From Acidobacteriota bacterium (GTDB lineage Bacteria > Acidobacteriota > Thermoanaerobaculia > Multivoradales > J023), in assembly GCA_003697015.1 (NCBI GenBank), contig RFGL01000151.1, forward strand, positions 1 through 38,816: 38,816 nucleotides of DNA, given 5' to 3'. Below the pieces are notes generated by a model that worked only from the letters and a program-made list of their open reading frames with translations, was not told the origin of the DNA and did no database searches. Positions 1 to 7,524 of this stretch are shown here, piece after piece; within the stretch, counting starts at the first letter, position 1, and each line of letters starts with the position of its first letter. Made by a program: the position numbers and the translations under genes.

Positions 1-27
1 GTCGGCGGCGGCGGAGGAGGACGGCCG

Positions 28-1176
28 ATGAAGGATGAGCGGGCGTCCGGCGAGCGGGGCGAGGCCGCCGCCGCGGCCCAGGAGGGGGCGAACGCAACGC
101 CCTCCGCCGATCCGCGGCGCTTCGTGCGCCCGCAGCTGCGGGCCCTCGCCGCCTACCACCTCGACCTCTCCCCCTGCCCCCACAAGCTGGACCAGAACGA
201 GGTGCCCTTCGACCTGCCGCGGCGCCTCAAGGAGCGCATCGCCCGGCGCTGGCTGGCGCGCGACTGGGCGCGCTACCCCGACTTCCACAGCGACGAGCTG
301 CGCCGCCGGCTCGGCCGGCGCCACCGCTGGCCGTGGCGCGGGGTGCTGGTCGGCAACGGCTCGAACGAGCTCCTCGGCGTGGTGCTGGAGGCGGTGGTCC
401 GAAGCGGGCAGGAGGTGCTCATCCACCTCCCCAGCTTCGGGCTCTACAAGGCCTTCGTGCTGCGCGCCGGCGGCGTGCCCCGCTTCGTCGGCCCGCGGCC
501 CGACGTCCGCCTGCCCCTGGCCGAGCTGGCGGCGGCGGTGGCCGAGGATCCGCGCCGGCCGCTGATCCTCTGCTCGCCCAACAATCCGACCGGCGACGCC
601 GCCGAGCCGGCGGCGATCGAGCGCCTGCTCGAGGCCCTGGACGCGCCGCTCCTGCTCGACAATGCCTACGGCGAGTTCTGCCGCTACGACTACCGGCCGC
701 TCCTCGCCCGCCACCGCCACCTGATCCTGCTGCGCACCTTCTCCAAGGCCTGGTCCCTGGCCGGCCAGCGCCTCGGCTACCTGCTCGCCGACCCCGGGCT
801 GGTCGACGAGCTGATCAAGGTCAAGCTGCCCTACAACGTCGGCCACGCCAGCGCCATCGCCGGCGAGGAAGCCCTGGCCGCCGGCGCCGCCGTCGACCGC
901 CGCATCCGGGTGATCCTCGGCCGGCGGCCGCAGTGGAAGAGGATGCTCGAAGGGCTGGGCTTCGAGGTCTTCCCCTCCGAGGCCAACTTTCTCCTCGTGC
1001 GCCACCCGCAGGCGGCGCGGATCCAGCGCGCCCTGGAAGCGCGCGGGGTGCGGGCGCGGGACGTCTCGGGCTATCCTGGCCTCGACCTTTGCCTGCGCCT
1101 GTCGGTCGGCAGCGGCCGCGATCTGCGCGCGACGGAACGGGCGCTGCGGGCCATCCTGGAGGAGATTCGAGCATGA
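28..1176 (+). CDS. hisC: Histidinol-phosphate aminotransferase (HisC family)
   Basis: This PLP-dependent class I/II aminotransferase converts imidazole-acetol phosphate and glutamate to L-histidinol phosphate in the cytoplasm. Visible family marks in the 382-residue product are LDQNEVP near residue 54, SPNNPTG at 183-189, the PLP-contacting D211 and Y214 in LLDNAYGEF, and the Schiff-base lysine K240 in LRTFSKAW, followed by AGQRLGYL with R248. The ATG at 28 is chosen because GGAGGAGG lies just upstream; the first ~30 residues are low-complexity and poorly conserved, so a later start cannot be excluded. Its stop overlaps the hisB start by four bases (ATGA), which implies translational coupling. 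Placement at the head of hisB-H-A-F supports HisC over other aminotransferases of the same fold. Earlier his genes probably lie left of the window. Confidence 0.93.
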   Translation: MKDERASGERGEAAAAAQEGANATPSADPRRFVRPQLRALAAYHLDLSPCPHKLDQNEVPFDLPRRLKERIARRWLARDWARYPDFHSDELRRRLGRRHRWPWRGVLVGNGSNELLGVVLEAVVRSGQEVLIHLPSFGLYKAFVLRAGGVPRFVGPRPDVRLPLAELAAAVAEDPRRPLILCSPNNPTGDAAEPAAIERLLEALDAPLLLDNAYGEFCRYDYRPLLARHRHLILLRTFSKAWSLAGQRLGYLLADPGLVDELIKVKLPYNVGHASAIAGEEALAAGAAVDRRIRVILGRRPQWKRMLEGLGFEVFPSEANFLLVRHPQAARIQRALEARGVRARDVSGYPGLDLCLRLSVGSGRDLRATERALRAILEEIRA

Positions 1177-1769
1177 GACGTACCGCCACCCGCCTGCGAA
1201 AGACCCGCGAGACCCGCGTCGACCTCACCCTCGACCTCGACGGCGGCGCCGTCGAAGTCGAGGTGCCGGACGGCTTCTTCGCCCACATGCTCGAAGCCCT
1301 CGCCACCCACGGCGGCCTCGGCCTCACGCTCCAGGCGAGCGGCGACACCCACGTCGACCTCCACCACACGGTGGAAGACGTCGGCATCGTTCTCGGCGAG
1401 GCCTTGGGGGAGGCGCTGGGGGAGCGCCGCGGGGTGGTGCGCTTCGCCCACGCCTACGCCCCCCTCGACGAGGCCCTGGCGCGGGCGGTGATCGACCTCT
1501 CCGGGCGCGGCTTCCTGGTCCACCGGCTGCCCGACCACCTCGCCGGCAGCTGGATCAAGCCGGCCTTTCCCCTCGACCTGATCGTCGACTTTTTCCACGC
1601 CTTCGCCGACCGCGGCCGCTTCACCCTCCACCTCGAGGTGCTGCGCGCCCGCAACCCCCACCACGCCGCCGAGGCCGCCTTCAAGGCCGTCGCCCTCGCC
1701 CTGCGCCAGGCGGTGAGGCTGCGCCCCGGGGCCGAGGTGCCGTCGACCAAGGGGACCCTGACCGCGTGA
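1173..1769 (+). CDS. hisB: Imidazoleglycerol-phosphate dehydratase
   Basis: HisB dehydrates imidazole glycerol phosphate to imidazole acetol phosphate, the step before HisC. The 198-residue product is a monofunctional IGPD of normal length, with no phosphatase domain. Both duplicated metal-binding motifs are present: DLHHTVEDVGI (H64, H65, E68) and NPHHAAEAAFKA (H163, H164, E167), and the family C-terminus STKGTL is seen. One oddity is FFAHML at residues 35-40, where most family members have Asp instead of Ala before the His. The start ATG at 1173 sits inside the hisC stop region. The gene ends five bases before the stop codon of the antisense hicB-like gene, so transcripts of the two converge here. 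Confidence 0.96.
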   Translation: MRRTATRLRKTRETRVDLTLDLDGGAVEVEVPDGFFAHMLEALATHGGLGLTLQASGDTHVDLHHTVEDVGIVLGEALGEALGERRGVVRFAHAYAPLDEALARAVIDLSGRGFLVHRLPDHLAGSWIKPAFPLDLIVDFFHAFADRGRFTLHLEVLRARNPHHAAEAAFKAVALALRQAVRLRPGAEVPSTKGTLTA

Positions 1770-1773
1770 GGAG

Positions 1774-1995
1774 CTAGCGAGAGACTTGGTAGATGGTGTG
1801 TCGATAGCGAGGTCTGGGGATCGGTTTCCCCGCTGCTCTGGCCGCTGCGAGCCAGGCTTCTTTCGCGCGCTCGACTCGCGAGAGCGCTTCCTCGGGGGTG
1901 TCGCCGAAGGCGGAGCAGGCTTCGAGGTCGGGGACGCCGGCGACGTAGCCCCCGTCTTCATCGCTGAAGAAGATGTTGATGTGATGCTCGCTCAT
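1774..1995 (-). CDS. HicB-family antitoxin-like protein
   Basis: A 73-residue protein made of the HicB/UPF0150 partial RNase H-like fold: the segment FFSDEDGGYVAGVPDLEAC followed by FGDTPEEALSRVE is the typical family signature. HicB antitoxins normally bind and block the HicA mRNA interferase and autoregulate the operon. This one is short, without the C-terminal ribbon-helix-helix or HTH seen in longer HicB proteins, so it may not bind DNA. The start ATG at 1995 has GGAGG seven bases upstream on the minus strand. No intact hicA lies next to it; only a short doubtful open frame precedes it (overlap ATGA). It lies antisense between hisB and hisH, so it is either an orphan antitoxin or a solitary HicB-like protein of unknown role. 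Confidence 0.8.
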   Translation of the reverse strand: MSEHHINIFFSDEDGGYVAGVPDLEACSAFGDTPEEALSRVERAKEAWLAAARAAGKPIPRPRYRHTIYQVSR

Positions 1996-2084
1996 CGGGC
2001 GTCCTCCAGGCTGAGATTGTAGCGCTCGAGGAGGCGCGAAAACTGCCGGATCCGGTAGGGCTCGGCCTCGAGGCGTGGTGATAC
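1992..2084 (-). pseudogene. Possible remnant of a partner gene upstream of hicB
   Basis: On the minus strand, an open frame ends with TGA overlapping the hicB start. Its last ~30 residues finish with FSRLLERYNLSLEDAR. The spacing of hydrophobic and acidic residues loosely resembles the C-terminal helix of HicA toxins (L-x2-LL-x4-LS-x-E), but the double-stranded RNA-binding-like core with its catalytic His is absent. The frame upstream runs into the hisH start region. This could be a decayed hicA or chance coding; the evidence is weak. Confidence 0.18.
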
Positions 2085-2130
2085 CGTACCAGCCGCTGAC
2101 GACGGCGGAAGGTAAGGAAGGACGGCACGG

Positions 2131-2799
2131 ATGTCGAACGGCCCGCAGGTCACGATCGTCGACGCCGGGGTGGGGAATCTCGGCAACCTGGCGCGGGCGG
2201 TGCGCCATCTGGGATGGGGCCCGACGGTGACCGACGCGCCGCCGGCGATCGCCGCCGCGCGGATCCTCCTGCTGCCCGGGGTGGGGGCCTTCCGGCCGCC
2301 GCGGGAGCGCCTGCGGGGGGCGATGGAGGAGGCCTTGAGGCAGGCCCTCGACGACGGCGCCTACCTGCTCGGCATCTGCGTCGGCTTCCAGCTCCTGTTC
2401 GAGCGCAGCGACGAGTTCGGCGACACCGACGGCCTCGGCCTCTTGCCCGGCGAGGTGCGCCGGCTGCCCGCCGGCGTCTCCCTGCCCCACATCGGCTGGA
2501 ACGGCCTCCACGACCTCGCCGAGCACCCCCTCCTCGCCGGCCTGCCGGAGGGGGTGGCGATGTACTTCGTCCACAGCTTCGCAGCCCTGGACGTACCGCC
2601 GGAGGTCGTCCTGGCGCGGGCCACCCACGGCGCGGCTTTCTGTGCCGTCGCCGGCAGCGGGCGGGTGCTCGGCACCCAATTCCACCCGGAGAAGAGCGGC
2701 GGGGCCGGCCTGCGCCTGCTGCGCAACTTCCTGCATCTGGCCGGCGGCGGCGCGCCGCTGCCGGCGACGCGGCGGCGCGGGGAGGCGGCGTGCAGCTGA
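2131..2799 (+). CDS. hisH: Imidazole glycerol phosphate synthase, glutaminase subunit HisH
   Basis: HisH hydrolyses glutamine and passes ammonia to HisF in the IGP synthase complex, joining histidine and purine (AICAR) metabolism. The 222-residue product is a class I glutamine amidotransferase. It shows [12 protein letters not shown] near the N-terminus, the oxyanion region LLPGVGAF at 47-54, the nucleophile C83 in GICVGFQLL, and the His/Glu pair H185 and E187 in [15 protein letters not shown] and YFVHSF are further HisH marks. The ATG at 2131 has a GGAAGG-like site upstream and agrees with the family N-terminus. About 135 bp separate it from the antisense hicB start, so a new promoter for hisHAF may be in this gap. 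Its end overlaps hisA by ten bases. Confidence 0.96.
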   Translation: MSNGPQVTIVDAGVGNLGNLARAVRHLGWGPTVTDAPPAIAAARILLLPGVGAFRPPRERLRGAMEEALRQALDDGAYLLGICVGFQLLFERSDEFGDTDGLGLLPGEVRRLPAGVSLPHIGWNGLHDLAEHPLLAGLPEGVAMYFVHSFAALDVPPEVVLARATHGAAFCAVAGSGRVLGTQFHPEKSGGAGLRLLRNFLHLAGGGAPLPATRRRGEAACS

Positions 2800-3515
2800 T
2801 CCCGGCGATCGACCTGCGGCACGGGCGGGTGGTGCGCCTCGAGCAGGGGGACGACGAGCGGCGTACCGACTACGGCGGCGATCCGCTGGCGGTGCTCGAA
2901 CGCTACGCCGCGGCCGGGGTCGAGCTGGTGCACGTCGTCGACCTCGACGGCGCTTTCGGCGAGACGCCGCAACGGGCGCTGATCGCCGAGCTCGCCGCCG
3001 CCGGCCGGCCGCGGATCGAGCTCGGCGGCGGTCTGCGCGACGAGATGGCGGTCGCCCGCGCCCTCGCCGCCGGTTGTGCGCGGGTGATCCTCGGCTCCCT
3101 GGTGGCGCGCGAGCCGGCGCGTTTCGCCCGCATCGCCCGCTCCTTCCCCGGCCGGGTGGTGCCGGCCCTCGAGGTGCTCGACGGCGAGCTGCGGATCGCC
3201 GGCTGGCGGGAGGGGGTGACGGCCTCCGCCGTCGCCCTCGGGCAGGGACTGCGCGGCCTGCCGTGCCCGGCGGTGCTGGTCACCGACGTCGCCCGCGACG
3301 GCACCCTCGAGGGGCCGAACCTGGAGCTGGCACGCCGGCTGGCCCGGGCCAGCGGCATCCCCGCCCTCTTGTCCGGCGGGGTGAGGTCCCTGGCCGACCT
3401 CGAAGCGGCGCGGCAGGTGCCGGAGATCGCCGGGGTGATCGTCGGCAAGGCGCTCTACGACGGCCGTTTCCGCCTCGAGGAGGCCCTCGCCGTCTGCCGC
3501 GGGGAGGGATCGTGA
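2790..3515 (+). CDS. hisA: ProFAR isomerase HisA
   Basis: HisA catalyses the Amadori rearrangement of ProFAR to PRFAR. The 241-residue product is a (beta/alpha)8 barrel with two phosphate-binding half-barrel repeats: [10 protein letters not shown] at the start with catalytic base D8, ELGGGLR near 77, the TDVARDGT motif at 165-172, LLSGGVRS, and [11 protein letters not shown]. It begins with GTG at 2790, inside the end of hisH, preceded by GGGGAGG. The position aligned with the general acid Asp of characterised HisA enzymes (D129 of Salmonella, D127 of Thermotoga, in a LD-V/T-R context) is Glu here (E128 in PALEVLDG). This is a conservative but notable change. The stop overlaps hisF by GTGA. 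Confidence 0.95.
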   Translation: MQLIPAIDLRHGRVVRLEQGDDERRTDYGGDPLAVLERYAAAGVELVHVVDLDGAFGETPQRALIAELAAAGRPRIELGGGLRDEMAVARALAAGCARVILGSLVAREPARFARIARSFPGRVVPALEVLDGELRIAGWREGVTASAVALGQGLRGLPCPAVLVTDVARDGTLEGPNLELARRLARASGIPALLSGGVRSLADLEAARQVPEIAGVIVGKALYDGRFRLEEALAVCRGEGS

Positions 3516-4294
3516 GCCCGCCGAGCGGCCTCCTGCGGCGCATCATCCCCTGCCTCGACGTCAAAGACGGGCGGGTGGTCAAGGGGGTGAGGTTCCGGAA
3601 CCTGCGCGATCAGGGGGATCCGGCGGAGATCGCCCGCCGTTACGACCGGCAGGGGGCGGACGAGCTGGTCTTCCTCGACGTCGGCGCCGCTCCCGAGCGC
3701 CGTGACACCGCCCTCGACTGGGTGCGGCGCACCGCCGAGCAGGTCTTCATCCCCCTCGCCGTCGGCGGCGGCGTGCGCCGGGTGGAGGACGCCGATCGGC
3801 TGCTGCGCGCCGGCGCCGACAAGGTCGGGGTGAACACCGCGGCGCTCGACGACCCGCCGCTGATCGACGCCATCGCCCGCCGTTTCGGCAGCCAGTGCAT
3901 GGTGCTGTCGGTCGACGCCAAGCGGCGGCCGGACGGCGGCTGGGAGGTGGTCACCCACGGCGGCCGCCGGCCGCGCGGCCGCGACGCCGTCGCCTGGGTG
4001 CGCGAGGGCGTCGAGCGCGGCGCCGGCGAGATCCTCCTCACCTCGATCGATGCCGACGGCACCCGGGCGGGCTACGACCTCGAGCTGCTGCGCGCCGTCG
4101 TCGCCGCCGTCGGCGTACCGGTCATCGCCAGCGGCGGCGCCGGCGAGCCCGCCCACCTCGCCGCCGCCCTCGAAGCCGGCGCCGCCGCCGTCCTCGCCGC
4201 CTCGATCTTCCACCAAGGAACCTACGACGTGCAGCAGGTCAAGGACTACCTCGAGGCCCGCGGATTCCCCATGCGGAGACCGTTCCATGAATAG
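3512..4294 (+). CDS. hisF: Imidazole glycerol phosphate synthase, cyclase subunit HisF
   Basis: HisF is the synthase half of IGP synthase; it uses HisH-derived ammonia to convert PRFAR to IGP and AICAR. The 260-residue TIM barrel carries [17 protein letters not shown] with catalytic D16 and tunnel-gate lysine K24, VGGGVR at 84-89, [17 protein letters not shown] with catalytic D135, [10 protein letters not shown], and IASGGAG, all close to the Thermotoga enzyme. The GTG start at 3512 overlaps the hisA stop by four bases with GGGGAGGG before it. It is the last his gene in this cluster; 77 bp follow before the convergent HEAT-repeat gene ends. Confidence 0.97.
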   Translation: MSPPSGLLRRIIPCLDVKDGRVVKGVRFRNLRDQGDPAEIARRYDRQGADELVFLDVGAAPERRDTALDWVRRTAEQVFIPLAVGGGVRRVEDADRLLRAGADKVGVNTAALDDPPLIDAIARRFGSQCMVLSVDAKRRPDGGWEVVTHGGRRPRGRDAVAWVREGVERGAGEILLTSIDADGTRAGYDLELLRAVVAAVGVPVIASGGAGEPAHLAAALEAGAAAVLAASIFHQGTYDVQQVKDYLEARGFPMRRPFHE

Positions 4295-4331
4295 GTCGGC
4301 TGCGGGGTCCTAGGCCCCGGGCTGTACGGTT

Positions 4332-4348
4332 GCGCCCCTCCGGGGCGC
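4332..4348 (+). terminator. Hairpin between hisF and the convergent HEAT-repeat gene
   Basis: A perfect 7-bp inverted repeat, GCGCCCC / GGGGCGC with a three-base loop, lies 37 bp after the hisF stop and 23 bp before the convergent gene's stop. There is no T-tract on either side, so it is only a possible transcription end for the his cluster. Confidence 0.3.
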
Positions 4349-4371
4349 TGGGCTCGGCGGCCCCCCTTCCT

Positions 4372-5250
4372 TTAGAACGACGGCAGGCTGCGTTCGCCGC
4401 CGCGCAGGATCAGCAGGCATTGGAGGGCGGGTTGGCGGCGGGACGGGTCGGCGTCCTGGAGGTGCTCCTCGAGCGCCTGCTCGAGACCCGCCACCGGCGG
4501 CGGGGCGCAGGTCAGGCGCTCGAGGACGTGGGGCAGGAGGCGCAGCAGGAGGTCGCGGTCGGCCTCGGGCGGCGGTGCAAGCCAGAGCTCGGCGAGGGCG
4601 ACGAAGGCGCGCGAGCCGCCGATGCGGGCCAGGGCCTCGGCGGCGAAGGCGCCCAGCACCGGGTGGCGCAGGCGCTCCACGAGGGCCGGCGCCGCGGCGC
4701 TCGCTCGCAGCCGCCCGATGGCCTCGATCGCCGCCGTCGCGATCCACGGTTCGGCGTCGATCAGGGGCAGCAGGTCGTCCAGGGCCTGGGGCAGGCCGAG
4801 TCGGCCGAGGGCGACGATCCCCTCCTGCACGACGTTGGGGCAGGGATGGCGCAGGGCCTTGCGCAAGGGCTCGAGGGCGCGCAGGTCGCGCCGGTGACCG
4901 AGGGCCAGAACCGCCTGCAGGGCGACGTCGGGATCCGGATCGTCGAGCAGCGCCGCCGCCAGGTGAAGCGCCCGGCGGCGGCGCAGCTTGAGCATCTCCA
5001 GGCCGGCGTTGCGGCGCACGTCGTCGGCGTCGTCGTGGAGAAAGGCCGCCAGGCGCTCGTCGGAGAGGATCGCCGCCCCCAAGCCGAGGGCGCGCCGCCG
5101 CACCTGCGGGTGAGGGATGCGGATGAGGCGCTCGAGGGCCGCCAGCTGGGCGTCGACCTCCATCGCCGGCAGCCGGTCGAGCAACCGCATGCACTCGGCG
5201 AGGGATTCCGCCGGCATGTCCGCGGGCGGCTCCGCCGCAGGCTTGCTCAA
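4372..5250 (-). CDS. HEAT-repeat protein
   Basis: The product (292 residues from the TTG at 5250) is an all-helical repeat protein. Successive ~30-residue units such as HPQVRRRALGLGA, DDADDVRRNAGLEML, DPDPDVALQAVLALGHR, HPCPNVVQEGIVALGRL and EPWIATAAIEAIGRL have the paired-helix spacing of HEAT/PBS-lyase-like repeats. No catalytic motif or signal peptide is visible, so a cytoplasmic scaffold or protein-binding role is inferred. The TTG start is chosen because GGGAGGAGG ends four bases before it; an internal ATG twelve codons later (MPAESL) has no comparable site. The gene converges on hisF and diverges from the DegT aminotransferase; it stands alone on its strand. Confidence 0.82.
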   Translation of the reverse strand: MSKPAAEPPADMPAESLAECMRLLDRLPAMEVDAQLAALERLIRIPHPQVRRRALGLGAAILSDERLAAFLHDDADDVRRNAGLEMLKLRRRRALHLAAALLDDPDPDVALQAVLALGHRRDLRALEPLRKALRHPCPNVVQEGIVALGRLGLPQALDDLLPLIDAEPWIATAAIEAIGRLRASAAAPALVERLRHPVLGAFAAEALARIGGSRAFVALAELWLAPPPEADRDLLLRLLPHVLERLTCAPPPVAGLEQALEEHLQDADPSRRQPALQCLLILRGGERSLPSF

Positions 5251-5309
5251 CGATCCTCCTCCCGTTTCCGGTTCCCACCGCCGTCGCCGCCCGGCCGCCG
5301 CCGGGCGCG

Positions 5310-5338
5310 TTGTATCGATCCGACGCGCACGATAGTAT
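5310..5338 (+). promoter_or_regulatory. Candidate sigma-70-type promoter for the DegT aminotransferase
   Basis: TTGTAT at 5310-5315 and TAGTAT at 5333-5338 are separated by 17 bp, each matching four of six consensus bases, in an AT-richer island between two divergent genes. It would give a leader of about 40 bases before the ATG at 5383. Confidence 0.4.
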
Positions 5339-5382
5339 CGCCGCCGGAGCGTCGGCGCCAGCACGGCGGCTCGCCCCCCGCC

Positions 5383-6534
5383 ATGGCCGTCCCCTTCATC
5401 GACCTGCAACGTTTCGAACCCGGTTTCGTCGAGCGCTGGCTGAATTTGTGCCGGGAGATCACCGCCGGCACCCAATTCGTCGGCGGCCCCCGGGTCGCCG
5501 CCTTCGAGGAGCGGCTGACGGCGGAGCTCGAGGTCGGCGGTGCGGTCGGCTGCGCCAACGGCACCGACGCCCTGCAGCTCGCCCTGCGCGCCGCCGGGGT
5601 CGGGGAGGGCGACCGGGTGCTGATCCCCGACGCCACCTTCTGGGCGACCTTCGAGGCGGTGGTCAACTGCGGCGCGCGGCCGGTGACCGTCGACGTCGAC
5701 CCCGGGGACTGGCAGATGGACTTCGAGCTCTTCCGCCAGGCGGTAGAGCGCTTCCGGCCGCGGGCGGCGATCCTGGTCCACCTCTACGGCTGGGGCTCGG
5801 CGCGACTCGACGACTTCCGCACCTTCTGCCGCCGCCGCCATCTGCCGCTGATCGAGGACGGCGCCCAGGCCTTCGGCTGTCGCTGGCGGGGGGAGTCGAT
5901 CTACCGCGGCGCCGAGCTGGCGACGATCTCCTTTTACCCCGCCAAGGTGCTCGGCTCCTGCGGCGACGCCGGGGCCGTCGTCGGCCGCGACGCCGCCGTC
6001 CTGGAGCGCGTGCGCCGCCTCGGCAACCACGGCCGGACGCTCCACTACGAGCACGGCCTGGTGGGGTGGAACAGCCGCATGGCCGGCCTCGACGCCGCCT
6101 ATCTGAGCCTCTCCCTCGATTACCTCGGCCCCCGTCTGGCCGCTCGCCGGCGCTTCGCCGCGCGCTATCGCCAGCGCCTCGCCGAGCTCGGCGTCGCCAC
6201 CGCCGCTCCGCCGCCGGGATACGAGGAGAACGGCTACGTCAACGTCACCTTGATCCCGCCGGAGGAGCGGCCGGCGTGGCGGCGGGTGCTCGACGGGCAC
6301 GGCGTCGGCTACGGCACGATCTACCCCGGTTCGATGTCCGAGCAGCCGGCGGCGGAAGGCTTCCTCGCCGGCCGCCTCGGCGGCGATCAGGCGCGCCGCC
6401 TGGCGCGCAGCGTCCTCAATCTGCCCCTCTTCGCCGGCATGCGCGACGACGAATTCGAGGCGGTGATGGCGGCGGTGGAAGAGGCTGCCGGAAGAGGGCG
6501 CCGGCGGCCGCCGGGGGATGGGGCGTTCAGCTGA
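5383..6534 (+). CDS. DegT/DnrJ/EryC1-family PLP aminotransferase
   Basis: A 383-residue fold-type I aminotransferase of the sugar aminotransferase (DegT/DnrJ/EryC1/StrS) family. Marks are the N-terminal VPFIDLQR, GCANGTDALQLAL at 56-68, LIEDGAQAFG at 156-165 with PLP-pairing D159, and the PLP lysine K188 in FYPAKVLGSCGDAGA. Members usually aminate keto-sugars bound to nucleotides for surface polysaccharide or antibiotics, but no sugar genes sit nearby, so the substrate is unknown. The ATG at 5383 is supported by conservation of the N-terminus rather than by a clear ribosome site. The 3' end overlaps the convergent DUF6916-like gene by eight bases. Confidence 0.9.
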   Translation: MAVPFIDLQRFEPGFVERWLNLCREITAGTQFVGGPRVAAFEERLTAELEVGGAVGCANGTDALQLALRAAGVGEGDRVLIPDATFWATFEAVVNCGARPVTVDVDPGDWQMDFELFRQAVERFRPRAAILVHLYGWGSARLDDFRTFCRRRHLPLIEDGAQAFGCRWRGESIYRGAELATISFYPAKVLGSCGDAGAVVGRDAAVLERVRRLGNHGRTLHYEHGLVGWNSRMAGLDAAYLSLSLDYLGPRLAARRRFAARYRQRLAELGVATAAPPPGYEENGYVNVTLIPPEERPAWRRVLDGHGVGYGTIYPGSMSEQPAAEGFLAGRLGGDQARRLARSVLNLPLFAGMRDDEFEAVMAAVEEAAGRGRRRPPGDGAFS

Positions 6535-6832
6535 AGACGGCCTCGTAGCGCATGCCGTCCTCGTCCGGGCCGACCGGCACGAGGAAGAGCGCGAGCCGTC
6601 CCATCCGCGGGTGCTCGAGGCGGCAGATCTGCTGCGCCAGGGCGGGCTCGTGCGGACCGCGGAAGACGATCGAAAACGGCGAGCGCCGGGCGCCGTCCAC
6701 CGTGTCGCCGCGGCGGCCGACGACCTCGATCAGGCGCAGCTCGAGGCTTTGCCCTTCGTCGATGGGCAGGCGGAAGCTCTCCTCCAGGAAAGGCTTGAAA
6801 TCCTCGGCGCTGAGCTCGGCGAGATCCTTCAA
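6527..6832 (-). CDS. Small DUF6916-like protein
   Basis: A 101-residue protein starting LKDLAELSAEDFKPFLEESF and containing a beta-rich core (SLELRLIEVVGR, SPFSIVFRGPHE) and a C-terminal LALFLVPVGPDEDGMRYEAVF. This pattern recalls DUF6916 proteins, which are often encoded beside tail-collar-like proteins and acetyltransferases; the family assignment is from memory and unverified. The TTG at 6832 is chosen because GAGGAGGA lies about seven bases upstream and because it overlaps the stop of the upstream GNAT gene as TTGA. An in-frame ATG ten codons earlier would overlap the GNAT gene more. It is probably co-translated with the GNAT gene. Function unknown. Confidence 0.68.
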   Translation of the reverse strand: MKDLAELSAEDFKPFLEESFRLPIDEGQSLELRLIEVVGRRGDTVDGARRSPFSIVFRGPHEPALAQQICRLEHPRMGRLALFLVPVGPDEDGMRYEAVFS

Positions 6833-7332
6833 GATTCGTCCTCCTCGTTCTCCGGCGACCACTCCATCAGGTGGTAGACCCCCTGATCCTCGATGCGGCG
6901 AAAGCCGAGGCGGCGGTAGAGGCGCTGCGCCGGGTTGTTGTGTTCGACGTGGATGCGCACCTTCTTGCCGGCGCCGCGCGCCTCCGCCAGCAGCCGCCGC
7001 ATCAACGCCCCGCCGATGCCCCGGCCGCGGTGCTCGGGCAGCAGGGCGACGTCGATCAGCCGGATCTCCTCCTCCCGCCGGTCGACGTAGAGCCGGCCGA
7101 TCGCTTCCTCACCTCGCAGCACCAGATCGAAGGCGGCGCCGGGGAATTGTTCCTGGTAGTAGGCGTGCTGGGCGTCGAATTGAAAGCGCAGGAACGCCTC
7201 CTTCTGTTCCTCGCTCCACGGTACCGGCGCCAGCTCCTGCTGGCGGGTGGAGGCGTAGAGACGGCGCAGGAAGGGCAGGTCGCGGTCGTCGATCGGCCGC
7301 AGGGTGAGGTCGTCGGGAAGGGCGGTGGGCAT
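6829..7332 (-). CDS. GNAT-family N-acetyltransferase
   Basis: A 167-residue acetyl-CoA-dependent N-acetyltransferase. The core shows beta-strand DLTLRPIDDRDLPFLRRLY at the N-terminus, then IRLIDVALLPEHRGRGIGGAL with the acetyl-CoA pyrophosphate-binding loop (R-x-x-G-x-G type), and the C-terminal NNPAQRLYRRLGFRRIED, a classic GNAT motif B. The substrate is unknown. The start at 7332 gives normal family length; an upstream in-frame ATG at 7401 adds 23 poorly conserved residues. The stop overlaps the TTG of the DUF6916-like gene, so the two form a small operon. Confidence 0.85.
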   Translation of the reverse strand: MPTALPDDLTLRPIDDRDLPFLRRLYASTRQQELAPVPWSEEQKEAFLRFQFDAQHAYYQEQFPGAAFDLVLRGEEAIGRLYVDRREEEIRLIDVALLPEHRGRGIGGALMRRLLAEARGAGKKVRIHVEHNNPAQRLYRRLGFRRIEDQGVYHLMEWSPENEEDES

Positions 7333-7524
7333 GGGGCGGCGCTCGGCGGATCGGGTGGATGGGTCGGCCGCCGAGTCTAGCAGCCCGCGGCGGGACTTCA
7401 ACCGCGCTGCGGGGGCGGGTAGTGGGCCGGATCTTCGGGCGGATCCGCGGCGATTCGCCGATCGCCCGCTGCTCTCCCCCTCGGTCCGGCACGGGAAGTC
7501 CGCGCCCTCGCCGGCGGCCGGCGT

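Noticed and set aside
4330-6534. Long plus-strand open frame over the HEAT-repeat gene
   Set aside because: Its first part is a low-complexity shadow antisense to the HEAT-repeat gene; only the part from 5383 is the real aminotransferase.
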